Shown: positions 53,061 to 62,589, counted from the first letter of the stretch. The stretch is 64,000 nucleotides of DNA from JAKFWF01 sp031374115 (GCA_031374115.1 JANMNO010000057.1:1-64000), one strand, 5' to 3'. Notes: generated from the sequence alone by a model not told the origin. Numbers and translations: made by a program.

Positions 53061-53248
53061 GACGCGTCCCTTTCTGGAGGTTGTTCGTCGCGGGATAAGG
53101 ACTAGGGTGGGCTCCGAACTTGCGCGTCAAATTGCACTCGTTGCTTTGAACTCGATCTGAACGCGCGGTTTAGTTCCCGTTCATCCGGTCAAGTTTGTCT
53201 GGGCTTAGGTCAAGTTTCACACGTTGCGGGGAATGGGCTGGCACGAAG

Positions 53249-54415
53249 ATGACGACGGTGACGAATGCCGAAGCGCTGGCCCACGCGCATGCTATTCTGG
53301 ATAAGGTGCCGCTGATCGATGCGCACAACGACCTGCCGATCATCATTCGGCAACGGGCTGCGTGCGATGTTCGCGCGTTTGATCTGACGAAGTCGCATCA
53401 GGGCTACGACACCGATATTGCACGATTGAAGCGGGGCCGCTTGGCGGCGCAATGGTGGGCAGCCTTCGTGCCGACGCGCGTCGCCAAGCCTGGGCTGGTA
53501 ACGCTCGAGCAGATCGATGTGGCGCTACAGATCGCGGCAGCCAATCCAAGCGTATTTCTGGCGGCAACCAAAGCGAGCGATGTTGACCGGGCCAAGCGAG
53601 CAGGCAAGGTCGCCTCGTTCGTTACCGTCGAGAGCGGCATCGGCTTGGAAAATAGCCTTGCGCCGTTGCGCGTTTGGTATGCGGCCGGCGTGCGCTTGAT
53701 GACGCTCTGCCACAACGAGACGCTCGACTGGATCGATAGCGCAACGGACGAAGCAAGGCACGGTGGTTTGACCGATTTCGGTGTGCTGGTGGTTCACGAG
53801 ATGAATCGGCTCGGCATGATCGTCGATTGCGCGCACACGTCACACGCAGCGCAACACAAGGTTCTAGATATCGCCAAGGCTCCGGTGGTCTTCAGTCACA
53901 TGAATGCATTTGCGATTTGCAACCACCCCCGCAACATTGCCGACGACATCCTCGACCGGCTGAAAGCCAATGGTGGGATGGCGATGGTGACGTTCGTCCC
54001 ATCATTCATTTCTCAAGAGCTACGTGATTGGCAACGGCCGCTGACGGATGCGCACGGCAAGATGCCGAGTGGCGACGAACGCACCGAAGCGATCCAATCG
54101 CAAGCGCGCCGTCTGGGACCCGCTCCTCGTACGACCCTGGCACAACTGTGCTACCACATCGAGTATATGACGAAACGGGCCGGCATCGATCACATCGGCA
54201 TCGGCTCGGATTTTTTTGGCGGCGCGGTGCCGGACGGACTTGAAGACGTGTCGAAGTTTCCAAACCTGTTGGCGGAACTCATCCGGCGCGGTTGGTCTGA
54301 CGATGCAATTGCAAAGATCGCCGGTCGCAATTTCCTGCGCGCGTTCCGGCAGGTCGAGCGCACCGCGCGGGAACTTCAGAAAACGGAAGTCCCACGCGTT
54401 GCACGGCAGAAGTGA
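53249..54415 (+). CDS. Membrane dipeptidase (peptidase M19)
   Basis: Zn-dependent dipeptidase of the renal dipeptidase family. The 388-residue protein has the metal ligands VPLIDAHNDLPIIIRQ near residue 22, TVESGIGLE near 128 and IVDCAHTSH near 195, and VVFSHMNAF near 217 for the second site. GIDHIGIGSDFFGGAVPDGL near 312 is the C-terminal metal/substrate region. ATG 53249 is preferred over an upstream in-frame start. No signal peptide, so probably cytosolic. Confidence 0.9.
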   Translation: MTTVTNAEALAHAHAILDKVPLIDAHNDLPIIIRQRAACDVRAFDLTKSHQGYDTDIARLKRGRLAAQWWAAFVPTRVAKPGLVTLEQIDVALQIAAANPSVFLAATKASDVDRAKRAGKVASFVTVESGIGLENSLAPLRVWYAAGVRLMTLCHNETLDWIDSATDEARHGGLTDFGVLVVHEMNRLGMIVDCAHTSHAAQHKVLDIAKAPVVFSHMNAFAICNHPRNIADDILDRLKANGGMAMVTFVPSFISQELRDWQRPLTDAHGKMPSGDERTEAIQSQARRLGPAPRTTLAQLCYHIEYMTKRAGIDHIGIGSDFFGGAVPDGLEDVSKFPNLLAELIRRGWSDDAIAKIAGRNFLRAFRQVERTARELQKTEVPRVARQK

Positions 54416-54467
54416 ATTGCTGGAAGCGCCTCACCGTGTCCGTCGCTACCGGACAAAGCGTCAAGCA

Positions 54468-55316
54468 TCATATCTCGAACGGCACGACCTTTTGTGACTG
54501 CTCGCCGAGGCCGGCGATGCCGAGATGCATGGTGTCGCCAGCTTTCAGGAATACCTGCGGCTTCATGCCCAGACCGACACCGGGAGGTGTGCCGGTCGTC
54601 ACCACATCGCCCGGCTCGAGCACCATGAACTGCGAAATGTAGTGCAGCTGATGGGCGATCGAGAAAATCATCGTTCTGGTATTGCCCGTCTGCATGCGCT
54701 TGCCTGACACATCACAGAACATGTCGAGGTTCTGCACATCCTTGATCTCATCGGGGGTGACGAGCCAGGGGCCGAGCGGGCCCGAGGTCTCGAAGCTCTT
54801 GCCCTTCATCCACTGGCCGCCCCGCTCGGCCTGGAAGTGGCGCTCCGACACGTCGTTGCAAATGCAGTAGCCGGCGATGTGCTTCAAAGCGTCCTTCTCT
54901 TCGACGTAGCGGGCACGCGTACCGATCACGAATGCGATCTCGACTTCCCAATCGAGCTTGAGCGAGTTCTTCGGGATCATCACGTTGTCGTTGGGCCCGA
55001 TAATGCAGTTGGCGAGCTTGTTGAAGAGGATCGGCTCTTTCGGGATCTCGGCGCCGGTTTCCTTGGCGTGATCGACGTAATTGAGACCGACCGCGATAAA
55101 GTTGCGCACGTTGGTGACCGGGGCACCCAACCGCAAGCCTTTCGGCACCAGCGGCAGCGACTTGGGGTCGATGGCCTTCAAGTGCGCGAGGCGTGCGGGC
55201 GCAAGCGACTCGCCGGTGATTTCGGACACGTGGCTGGATAGATCGCGAATGTTACCATCGGCATCGACGAGGCCTGGCTTTTCGGTGCCGGCAATCCCAA
55301 AACGAACGAGTTTCAT
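54468..55316 (-). CDS. Fumarylacetoacetate hydrolase (FAH)-family protein
   Basis: A 282-residue member of the FAH superfamily (hydrolases, decarboxylases and isomerases of 2-oxo acids). It has the N-terminal regulator domain, then NFIAVGLNYVDHAKETGAEI near residue 73, LDWEVEIAFVIGTRARYVEE near 122 with the metal Glu, and VVTTGTPPGVGLGMKPQ near 240. The pathway is unknown; it may act on aromatic catabolites or oxaloacetate. The ATG at 55316 has GGGGAG ten bases upstream. Confidence 0.88.
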   Translation of the reverse strand: MKLVRFGIAGTEKPGLVDADGNIRDLSSHVSEITGESLAPARLAHLKAIDPKSLPLVPKGLRLGAPVTNVRNFIAVGLNYVDHAKETGAEIPKEPILFNKLANCIIGPNDNVMIPKNSLKLDWEVEIAFVIGTRARYVEEKDALKHIAGYCICNDVSERHFQAERGGQWMKGKSFETSGPLGPWLVTPDEIKDVQNLDMFCDVSGKRMQTGNTRTMIFSIAHQLHYISQFMVLEPGDVVTTGTPPGVGLGMKPQVFLKAGDTMHLGIAGLGEQSQKVVPFEI

Positions 55317-55377
55317 AAGCGTCACACTCCCCTTAACAAGTGTTCATTGTATTCTCCGCCATCGGTAGGCTGTCCCG

Positions 55378-56274
55378 TCACTCGCGTAAAGCCCCCGGCC
55401 GCAGCGCAGCAGCAATTGCGCTCATGCCCTCGCGATACGTCGGATAGCGCAGGGCGTAGCCGAGATCGGATCTGATGCGTTGGTTCGCGACCCGCTTGTT
55501 CTCGCCATAGAAGCTAAGTCCCATCGGCGACAACGGCGCTTCGGCAAACGCAATGTCGGGCGGAACCGGCAAGCCTAGGAGTTTCGCTGCGTATTCGACC
55601 ACTTCTTGCGGAGGGGCAGGCTCGTCGTCGGTAACATTGTAGATGGTGTGCTGGGCGCCCGGCTTCGCCATTGCCGCCGCAAGCGCGCCCGCAATATCGT
55701 CGACATGAATGCGATTGAACACCTGTCCCGGCTTGATGATCCGACGGGCGGTTCCCGCGCGCAGGTTATCGATCGCGCTACGACCCGGACCATAGATCCC
55801 CGACAGCCTGAAAATCTGAACGCGGCGACCGCTACTGTTGGCAAAGTCGAGCCAAGCGTTCTCCGCTTCCACGCGCTGCCGGCTGCGTACCGATGTCGGC
55901 CGTACGTGCGTGTCCTCGTCAACCCACGCGCCTTGATGATCGCCATAGACGCCGACCGTCGAGAGGTAACCGATCCAGGCGAGATCGGGTGCTCGTGTCA
56001 GCGCAGACGCGAGTTGCCGCAATACCGGATCGCCGCTCTCGCCGGGGGCCGCCGAGACGACCAAGTGCGTGGCATTCGAAATAGCCTGATGCATCGGCTC
56101 GCCGCCGTTCGATGTGCCGTCGAACCCGACTGCGTCCCAGCCCTCGGCCTGAACACGCAGCGCCCCCGCTTCGCTGGTCGAGGAGCCGGTAATGCGCCAA
56201 CCAGCTGCGGAGAGCCTGCGCGCCAACGCACGCGCAGAATATCCCATGCCGATGCACAGCAGATGGTTGGTCAT
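55378..56274 (-). CDS. NAD-dependent epimerase/dehydratase-like SDR
   Basis: A 298-residue extended SDR. NHLLCIGMGYSARALARRLS at residues 3-22 is the cofactor loop in its degenerate form (GMGYSA), STVGVYGDHQG near residue 110 and RLSGIYGPGRSAID near 155 are family motifs. The usual YxxxK is not clear (SRQRVEAENAW lies at that place), as in the YeeZ-like group, so catalytic activity is open. Its ATG overlaps the queG stop by four bases. Confidence 0.85.
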   Translation of the reverse strand: MTNHLLCIGMGYSARALARRLSAAGWRITGSSTSEAGALRVQAEGWDAVGFDGTSNGGEPMHQAISNATHLVVSAAPGESGDPVLRQLASALTRAPDLAWIGYLSTVGVYGDHQGAWVDEDTHVRPTSVRSRQRVEAENAWLDFANSSGRRVQIFRLSGIYGPGRSAIDNLRAGTARRIIKPGQVFNRIHVDDIAGALAAAMAKPGAQHTIYNVTDDEPAPPQEVVEYAAKLLGLPVPPDIAFAEAPLSPMGLSFYGENKRVANQRIRSDLGYALRYPTYREGMSAIAAALRPGALRE

Positions 56275-57389
56275 GAAGCGGCAGCCATCCATTCGTTGCG
56301 GACGTCGTCGTCTTGCTCGCGCGCGAGATGAGTTGCTGCGAGGACCGCAACCTGCTCCGGTTTGCAGAGTCGATGCAAGGCCCAGGCGGCCATTGCACGC
56401 ACCAGCGGCGAAGCATCTGACGCGAGGGTCGACACAAACGGCACCAGTGCCGCATCTCGCGAATTGCCTGCAGCGATCAGGCAATTGCGAATGAACCGAT
56501 CCCGCCCAGTCCGTTTGATCGGCGTGCCAGCGAACCTCAATCGAAAGTTGCGGTCGTCGAGTAGCAGCAGCTCAGCCAGGGGTGGATTGTCAGTCTCCAC
56601 GCGCGCATGCAGCTTCGCCTCTCGCCCGCGCTCGGCGAACTTGTTCCACGGACACACGGCGAGGCAATCATCGCAACCGAACACGCGATTACCGATCAGC
56701 GAGCGGAACTCAGGCGCGATGTGCCCTTTGTGCTCGATCGTCAGATAGGCGATGCAACGGCGGGCATCAAGCTGATAGGGCGCGGGGAAGGCTGCCGTCG
56801 GACAGACATCGAGACAACGGCGGCACGATCCGCAATGATCGATCTCGGCTGCGTCGGCTGGCAGTTCTGCTGAGGTCAGCACCGCACCTAGGAACAGCCA
56901 GGAGCCATGCACGCGTGAGACGAGATTGGTGTGCTTGCCCTGCCAGCCGATACCAGCTGCGTGGGCAAGCGGCTTTTCCATCAGCGGTGCGGTATCGACG
57001 AGCACACGCACTTGCTCGCCGGCCGAGCTCAATACCGTCGCCAGCTGTTTCAGTTTCGACTTGATGATGTCGTGGTAGTCTTTCCCTTGCGCGTAGATCG
57101 AGATGGCGCCACGCTTGCTATCTTGCAGGGCCTGCAGCGGATCCTGATCTGGCGCGTACGACATACCGAGCATCACGATCGAGCGCACGTCAGGCCATAG
57201 CGCCTTCGGATCGGCGCGCCGTGCTTCGTGGGTCGCCATCCAGTCCATATCGCCGTGACGGCCATCGCGCAGGAACGCGCCAAGCCGCTCACCAGCCGGC
57301 CCAAGCGCATCCGGTGTCGTGACACGCACCGCATCAAAGCCAAGCCGGTGGGCTTGGTCGATGACACTGGATTTCAGCTCCGCACTCAT
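56271..57389 (-). CDS. queG: Epoxyqueuosine reductase QueG
   Basis: Cobalamin-dependent last step of queuosine synthesis on tRNA. The 372-residue protein has two ferredoxin-like Fe-S motifs, CGSCRRCLDVCPTAAF near residue 193 and CDDCLAVCPWNKFAE near residue 242, and HEAT-like repeats at the end (FIRNCLIAAGNSRDAALVPF). The first domain holds GMSYAPDQDP near 75. It follows the GST gene with one base between and overlaps the SDR gene. Confidence 0.94.
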   Translation of the reverse strand: MSAELKSSVIDQAHRLGFDAVRVTTPDALGPAGERLGAFLRDGRHGDMDWMATHEARRADPKALWPDVRSIVMLGMSYAPDQDPLQALQDSKRGAISIYAQGKDYHDIIKSKLKQLATVLSSAGEQVRVLVDTAPLMEKPLAHAAGIGWQGKHTNLVSRVHGSWLFLGAVLTSAELPADAAEIDHCGSCRRCLDVCPTAAFPAPYQLDARRCIAYLTIEHKGHIAPEFRSLIGNRVFGCDDCLAVCPWNKFAERGREAKLHARVETDNPPLAELLLLDDRNFRLRFAGTPIKRTGRDRFIRNCLIAAGNSRDAALVPFVSTLASDASPLVRAMAAWALHRLCKPEQVAVLAATHLAREQDDDVRNEWMAAAS

Positions 57390-57390
57390 G

Positions 57391-58095
57391 TCAAAAATCG
57401 AGGTCGGTATAGGCGATCGGGGGTGGGAGGCCCGGCATACGGTCGGTCAGGAGCAGCTGGAAGGATCGGCGTGACTTCAGGCGGACGTACCAAGACTTCG
57501 CCATCGCGTGATCGTCCCACGGCACCTCTCCGAGGTAATCGATCACCGATAAGTGCGCGGCCGCCGCTAGATCACAGAAGCTCAATTCATCGCCGGCGAG
57601 CCATTGCCGCTGATCGATCAAAAAACTGATATAGCCCAAATGATAGCGCAGGTTATGCCTTAGCGTGCGCAGGAACTCGACATTCGGCGCTGCGCCATGC
57701 GATTGCGGCGCGTGTCCCATATAATGCCCGTAAACCTTTTCGGACAGGAAGCCTTGCGTCACCTCCCGATTGAGCTTGCCATGGAACCAATCGACCAGCC
57801 GGCGAACCTCGGCGCGATCCTCGGGAGTACCAGGGAAGAGCCGCATGATGCGCTCGTCAGTCTCGGAATTCTCGGCCTCCTCCGCGAGAAATTCCGATAT
57901 GGAGTAGGCGCCGCATAGCACTAGACCACCCGGCAACTCGAGAACCGGGACTTCGCCCGCCGGATTGACGGCGAGGAACTCGGGCCGCGCCTCCCACGGC
58001 CGCTCCTCCGCGAGTGCCGGCTCGAGCCCCAATTCGGCGAACGCCAGGCGTATCGAGCGCGACATCGGACACAGGCGAAAGTGGGTGAGTTTCAT
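57391..58095 (-). CDS. Glutathione S-transferase family protein
   Basis: A 234-residue GST. The N-terminal thioredoxin-like domain has FRLCPMSRSIRLAFAELGLE near residues 7-26 and the cis-Pro strand VNPAGEVPVLELPGG near 44-58; the C-terminal helical domain holds LAGDELSFCDLAAAAHLSVI near 167-186. The Cys-Pro-Met-Ser start resembles the beta or omega type, so Cys may be the active residue. It is first in the GST-queG-SDR operon and divergent from uppP. Confidence 0.88.
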   Translation of the reverse strand: MKLTHFRLCPMSRSIRLAFAELGLEPALAEERPWEARPEFLAVNPAGEVPVLELPGGLVLCGAYSISEFLAEEAENSETDERIMRLFPGTPEDRAEVRRLVDWFHGKLNREVTQGFLSEKVYGHYMGHAPQSHGAAPNVEFLRTLRHNLRYHLGYISFLIDQRQWLAGDELSFCDLAAAAHLSVIDYLGEVPWDDHAMAKSWYVRLKSRRSFQLLLTDRMPGLPPPIAYTDLDF

Positions 58096-58215
58096 ATGCC
58101 TCAGATGTTTCCCGGTTGGGGCGCCAGATTGTCCGTTCGACGTAGAATTTCGAGTTTTCTGCTACACGACTTGCTGTGATTCGGGGTGGTTCAAACGATC
58201 CGGGGACTAGGCATT

Positions 58216-59013
58216 ATGCAGACGTGGCAGGTGATCCTTCTGGGACTACTTGAAGGGGCGACGGAGTTTCTACCGGTATCCTCGACCGGACATTTGCTGT
58301 TGGCCGAGCATTTCCTCAACATCAGGTCGACAGGCCGAACTTTCGAAGTTCTGATCCAGCTCGGCGCGATCCTTGCCATCGTCACAGTGTATTTCGCAAA
58401 GCTAATGCGGATACTGGTCGATTTGCCGCGCGATTTCCGTACTCAACGCTTCGTCGCGGCAGTACTTATCGCCTTTCTCCCGGCGGCAGTAATCGGGGCC
58501 GTGCTGCACAAGTTCATCAAGGAAATATTGTTCAACAGCCCGACGACGGTATGTATCGCGCTTGTGATTGGCGGCATCATCCTGCTGTTCGTCGATCGCA
58601 TGAAGCTTGAGCCCAAGTATCACGACGTGATGGATTTGCCGATCAAGACCGCCTTGTTCATCGGTTTCGCCCAATGCCTCGCCATGATCCCCGGCGTTTC
58701 ACGCTCTGGCTCTTCGATCGTTGGCGCGATGCTACTTGGCACGGATAAGCGGACGGCAGCCGAGTTCTCGTTCTTCCTCGCGATGCCGACGATGGCCGGC
58801 GCCTTCGCCTATGACCTCTACAAGAACTACGCCATCCTCGAACGCCCGGACATCATGAACATCGCGCTTGGGTTCACTGTCGCCTTTGTCGCCGGCGTGA
58901 TCGTGGTGCGCTATCTGCTCCAATACGTTAGCCGGCACGGATTCGCGCTGTTCGCCTGGTGGCGGATCCTGGTCGGCGGCGCGGGGTTAGGCGCACTCGC
59001 CGTTCTAGGTTGA
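58216..59013 (+). CDS. uppP: Undecaprenyl-diphosphatase
   Basis: Recycles the undecaprenyl lipid carrier of peptidoglycan by removing a phosphate; loss raises bacitracin sensitivity. The 265-residue membrane protein has about eight segments and the signatures GLLEGATEFLPVSSTGHL near residue 12 and MIPGVSRSGSSIVGAML near 157 with the catalytic Arg. ATG 58216 gives the normal N-terminus; an upstream in-frame start at 58186 is less likely. Confidence 0.95.
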   Translation: MQTWQVILLGLLEGATEFLPVSSTGHLLLAEHFLNIRSTGRTFEVLIQLGAILAIVTVYFAKLMRILVDLPRDFRTQRFVAAVLIAFLPAAVIGAVLHKFIKEILFNSPTTVCIALVIGGIILLFVDRMKLEPKYHDVMDLPIKTALFIGFAQCLAMIPGVSRSGSSIVGAMLLGTDKRTAAEFSFFLAMPTMAGAFAYDLYKNYAILERPDIMNIALGFTVAFVAGVIVVRYLLQYVSRHGFALFAWWRILVGGAGLGALAVLG

Positions 59014-59082
59014 CGCGGCGCTTACGCACCAGCAAGACTGTCCCCAAGAGGTTTCGATAACGAAAATCTCGTGGAGTATGCG

Positions 59083-60090
59083 ATGATTAAAGGGTTTGCG
59101 GCGACACTTTTGCCGGCGATGTTTGGCTGTATTGCAGCGCTCTCACCGTTGTCGACTGCGGCCTTGGCCGAAGCGACGACCGTGCGCGCGGCCAAGCAGT
59201 TCGGCCTCGGCTACATTCAATACATGGTGATGGAGGAGCAGCAGCTTATCGAGAAGTACGCCAAGGCGGCAGGTCTCGGTGACGTCAAAGTCGAGTGGGC
59301 GACGTTTCGATCCTCGGACGTGATGAACGATGCGCTGATCTCCGGCAACGTCGACTTCGTCTCCCTCGGCATTCCTGGTCTATTGACGATTTGGGATCGC
59401 TCGAAGGGCCTGATCGACGTCAAGGGCGTCTCGGGCCTCAACGCACTGCCGCTCGTTCTCATGGTGCGCGACGACAACATCAAGACGATCGCGGACTTCA
59501 ACGAGAAGCACCGCATCGCGGTGCCGGCGGCGAAGATCTCGTTGCAGGCGATCCTGTTGCAGATGGCGGCCGAGCAGGCGTTCGGCGTCGGCAATCACAA
59601 TAAGCTCGACCCATTGACAGTCACGATGGCGCACCCGGACGCGACGATCGCCATGATCAGCGGCAACAACGACGTGACGGCGAACTACACGACGCTGCCG
59701 TTCCTGGCGCGCCAAGCCAAGACTCCCGGCATCCGCCGTATTCTGACCGCCAACGAGACGATGGGCGGGCCGTTTTCGTTCAACGTGATCGCCGCCACAT
59801 CGAAGTTCCGCACCGACAACCCGAAGCTGTTCAAGGCGTTTCGCGATGCGTTGGAGGAGGCGACCGCATTCGTCAACGCCGACAAGAAGGGGGCCGCCGA
59901 GGTCTACATTCGCAGCACCAAGGAAAAGACGCCGGTCGAAGATCTGGTCGCGCTGCTGAACGAGCCCGGCAACCAGTTTACCACGAAGGTGATCGCCATC
60001 GACAAGATGGTCGATTTCCTGGTGCGGACCGGCAACTTCAAAAACAAGCCTGCGACCGGCAAGGACCTGCTATTCCCAGAGGCACAATAA
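59083..60090 (+). CDS. NitT/TauT-family ABC transporter substrate-binding protein
   Basis: A 335-residue periplasmic binding protein with a signal peptide (residues 1-30, ending AALAEA). It has FGLGYIQYMVMEEQQLIEKY near residue 42, VEWATFRSSDVMNDALISGN near 72, LGIPGLLTIWDRSKG near 100 and ETMGGPFSFNVIAATSKF near 220, as in the NMT1/THI5-like and sulfonate binding proteins. Substrate unknown (nitrate, taurine, pyrimidine precursors and others occur in the family). It heads a three-gene operon with an ATPase and a permease. Confidence 0.88.
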   Translation: MIKGFAATLLPAMFGCIAALSPLSTAALAEATTVRAAKQFGLGYIQYMVMEEQQLIEKYAKAAGLGDVKVEWATFRSSDVMNDALISGNVDFVSLGIPGLLTIWDRSKGLIDVKGVSGLNALPLVLMVRDDNIKTIADFNEKHRIAVPAAKISLQAILLQMAAEQAFGVGNHNKLDPLTVTMAHPDATIAMISGNNDVTANYTTLPFLARQAKTPGIRRILTANETMGGPFSFNVIAATSKFRTDNPKLFKAFRDALEEATAFVNADKKGAAEVYIRSTKEKTPVEDLVALLNEPGNQFTTKVIAIDKMVDFLVRTGNFKNKPATGKDLLFPEAQ

Positions 60091-60132
60091 GCACGACGAG
60101 CCAAAGTCGCCACGCCTGGAGTTGAAACGATC

Positions 60133-60948
60133 TTGAACCAGCACACGCCTATCGAATCGCCGCTGCTGCAAGTACGCGGGGTGACGCTCCAGTACAAGAC
60201 CAAGGAGCACCTCGTCACCGCAACCTACCGTGTCTCATTCGACGTTTTGAAGTCGGAACGCTACGTGCTGCTCGGCCCGTCTGGTTGTGGCAAGTCCACG
60301 CTGATGAAAGCGGTCGGCGGCTACATGACACCGACCGAAGGCACCATTACGCTCAAGGGCAAGTCGATCCGCAAGCCGGGGCCAGACCGCATGATGGTGT
60401 TCCAGGAGTTCGACCAGCTCCTGCCCTGGAAGACGGTGAAGAAAAACGTGATCTTCGCGCTCGAATCGTCCGGCAAGATGCGCGGCCGCCAGGCTGAGGA
60501 AAAGGCGATGGACGCGATCGACAAGGTCAACTTGACCAAGTTCGCCGATAATTATCCGCACACCCTGTCCGGCGGCATGAAGCAGCGCGTCGCCATTGCG
60601 CGCGCCATGGCGATGGAGCCCGACATCCTGCTGATGGACGAGCCGTTCGCGGCCCTCGATGCGCTGACTCGCCGCAAGATGCAGGACGAGCTGATGCAGC
60701 TGTGGGCCGACACCAAGTTCACGGTGCTGTTCGTCACCCACTCGATCCCGGAGGCGGTCCGCATTGGCAGCCGCATTCTGCTGCTGTCGCCGCATCCGGG
60801 CCAGGTCAAGGCCGAGCTCAACAGCGACGGCGAGGATAGCGTCAACCCGGCGACCGGCGTGAAGCTGTCCGACTACATCCACGGCATGCTGTTCTCCGAC
60901 CCGGCAGCTGCGAGCGAGATCAAAGACGTGGAGCGCGTACATGACTGA
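60133..60948 (+). CDS. NitT/TauT-family ABC transporter ATPase
   Basis: A 271-residue ATPase of the binding protein-dependent importer. Walker A GPSGCGKST near residue 52, Q-loop VFQEFDQLLPWKTVKKN near 96, signature LSGGMKQRVAIARA near 145 and Walker B ILLMDEPFAALDALTR near 170. It starts with TTG at 60133 and overlaps the permease gene by eight bases. Confidence 0.92.
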   Translation: MNQHTPIESPLLQVRGVTLQYKTKEHLVTATYRVSFDVLKSERYVLLGPSGCGKSTLMKAVGGYMTPTEGTITLKGKSIRKPGPDRMMVFQEFDQLLPWKTVKKNVIFALESSGKMRGRQAEEKAMDAIDKVNLTKFADNYPHTLSGGMKQRVAIARAMAMEPDILLMDEPFAALDALTRRKMQDELMQLWADTKFTVLFVTHSIPEAVRIGSRILLLSPHPGQVKAELNSDGEDSVNPATGVKLSDYIHGMLFSDPAAASEIKDVERVHD

Positions 60949-61825
60949 CGCAACATCGATCGAGCGCACATCGCCGCGCCCTGAGTACTTCCGCAAGGAA
61001 GATCTCAACACCGACTTTGGCATCGTCGAAAAGCCGCTGACGTTCGCCGAGCGGCTTTGGAACCACGGCGGCTTGCGCAAGTCCGTCCTGCTGATCGCGC
61101 TCGCGGTCGGCTGGGAGGTGTACGCGCGCCACCTCAATAACGCACTGCTGGTGCCAACCTTCACATCGACAATCGAGGCGTTCTGGGCCGCGATCCTATC
61201 CGGAGACTTGCCCGGCAAGGCGATGAACTCGCTGCGCCTGCTGTTGCAGGGCTACGCCCTCGGGCTGGTACTGGCGCTGCTGTTCACCGCGTTCGCCATG
61301 ATGACACGGGTCGGCAACGACCTGCTCGAAACGCTGACGTCGATGTTCAATCCGCTACCGGCCATCGCGCTGCTGCCGTTGACGCTGATCTGGTTCGGCC
61401 TGGGCGACAAGAGCATCATCTTCGTGCTCGTCCATTCGGTGCTGTGGGCGGTGGCGCTCAATACGCATTCGGGCTTCAAGTCGGTATCCACCACGCTGCG
61501 CATGGTCGGTCGAAACTGCGGGCTGAAGGGCATCGGCTTCGTCACCAAGATCCTGATCCCCGCCGCCTTCCCGAGCATCCTGACCGGTCTGAAGATCGGC
61601 TGGGCGTTCGCATGGCGCACGCTGATCGCGGCCGAACTGGTGTTCGGTGCGACTTCCGGCAAGGGCGGCCTCGGCTGGTTCATCTACGAGGCCAAGAACC
61701 AGCTCGAAATCCCAGCCGTGTTCGCAGGATTGTTCACGGTGATCCTGATCGGCCTGCTGGTCGAGAACCTGATTTTCCGCAACATCGAACGCGTGACAGT
61801 CAAGCGGTGGGGCATGCAGAGCTGA
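60941..61825 (+). CDS. NitT/TauT-family ABC transporter permease
   Basis: A 294-residue permease with a soluble N-terminus of about 45 residues and six membrane segments; the EAA-like loop RMVGRNCGLKGIGFVTKILI lies near residues 187-206. It completes the binding protein-ATPase-permease importer. A palindromic repeat begins 11 bases after its stop and may act as an mRNA end. Confidence 0.9.
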   Translation: MTDATSIERTSPRPEYFRKEDLNTDFGIVEKPLTFAERLWNHGGLRKSVLLIALAVGWEVYARHLNNALLVPTFTSTIEAFWAAILSGDLPGKAMNSLRLLLQGYALGLVLALLFTAFAMMTRVGNDLLETLTSMFNPLPAIALLPLTLIWFGLGDKSIIFVLVHSVLWAVALNTHSGFKSVSTTLRMVGRNCGLKGIGFVTKILIPAAFPSILTGLKIGWAFAWRTLIAAELVFGATSGKGGLGWFIYEAKNQLEIPAVFAGLFTVILIGLLVENLIFRNIERVTVKRWGMQS

Positions 61826-61835
61826 CCCCAAAGGT

Positions 61836-61931
61836 GTCATCCCAGGGCTTGTCCCTGGGACCCACCGTGCAACGAGTTCAGACCGCTGAGTTTGCCGAAA
61901 CTTGGGTCCTCGGGACAAGCCCGAGGAAGAC
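61836..61931. repeat. Palindromic intergenic repeat
   Basis: Two arms of about 30 bases (61836-61865 and 61901-61931) form an imperfect inverted repeat with shared GGGCTTGTCCC cores. Each arm is itself palindromic (CCCAGGG-CTTGT-CCCTGGG). Short repeats of this look are scattered in Hyphomicrobiales genomes. It may fold in RNA as a transcript end for the transporter operon. Confidence 0.6.
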
Positions 61932-61960
61932 AAGTGGGGGGAGGTGCCATAAGGTGAAGT

Positions 61961-62197
61961 ATGCCGACAAAGACCGTCATCGTCAGGGCCAATCTAATGC
62001 AGGTCGTCCCGTTACCGAATGACGTCGCGTTCCCCGATGACGTGCAAGAAATCGAAATCATAAAGGTCGGCAACAGCCGGGTGATAAGTCCGGTCGGCCA
62101 TCGATGGGACAGCTACTTCTCAAGGCCGTCGCGCGTGTCGGACAACTTCATGTCCGAGCGCGATCAAGGCGTCTTCGAAGTGCGCGATCCACTTTGA
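61961..62197 (+). CDS. vapB: VapB-type antitoxin
   Basis: A 78-residue antitoxin: an AbrB/MazE-like N-terminal DNA-binding fold (KTVIVRANLMQVVPLPNDVA, then EIEIIKVGNSRVISPVGHRW) and a C-terminal toxin-binding tail VSDNFMSERDQGVFEVRDPL, both closely typical of VapB proteins of this class. AAGGTG lies four bases before the ATG. It overlaps the remains of vapC by four bases (TTGA). Confidence 0.85.
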   Translation: MPTKTVIVRANLMQVVPLPNDVAFPDDVQEIEIIKVGNSRVISPVGHRWDSYFSRPSRVSDNFMSERDQGVFEVRDPL

Positions 62198-62589
62198 CGC
62201 TGCGCTGCATGCTCGACACCTGCATCCGCGCGATGCGCGCTAGCCCGACTTCGAAGCTCGCAGGGTGATTCAATCGACATGCCGAGCAACTCTGCATATC
62301 AAGCATCGTCCCGGCCGAGCTGCACTACGGTGCGGAGAACTCACAACGCGTTGCAGAAAATCTGATTGAAATCGAACAGTTCGTCGCAAGGCTTCAGCTC
62401 GTCCTGGATTTCGATGCCGTGGCTGCCGCCGACTTCGGCCGCATCAGGACGGCACTCCGCAAGAAACCCATCGGCCCTCTCGATACATTGATCGCCGCAC
62501 ACGCGCGGAGCCGCAACCTGGTCGTCGTCACCGGCAATGTTGGCGAATTCAGGCGTGTGCCCGGTCTCGTGGTGGAGGATTGGGGTTAG
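62194..62589 (+). pseudogene. vapC: vapC toxin gene with premature stop
   Basis: The frame from TTG 62194 (or ATG 62209) to TAG 62589 reads as a PIN-domain ribonuclease of 131 residues but holds an in-frame TGA at 62266-62268. Before it is MLDTCIRAMRASPTSKLAG; after it FNRHAEQLCISSIVPAELHY, then IGPLDTLIAAHARS and VVVTGNVGEFRRVPGLVVED. The first PIN Asp is thus cut from the other acidic residues. The early part also seems to lack a residue of the usual MLDTNICI start, so the toxin should be inactive. Confidence 0.8.
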
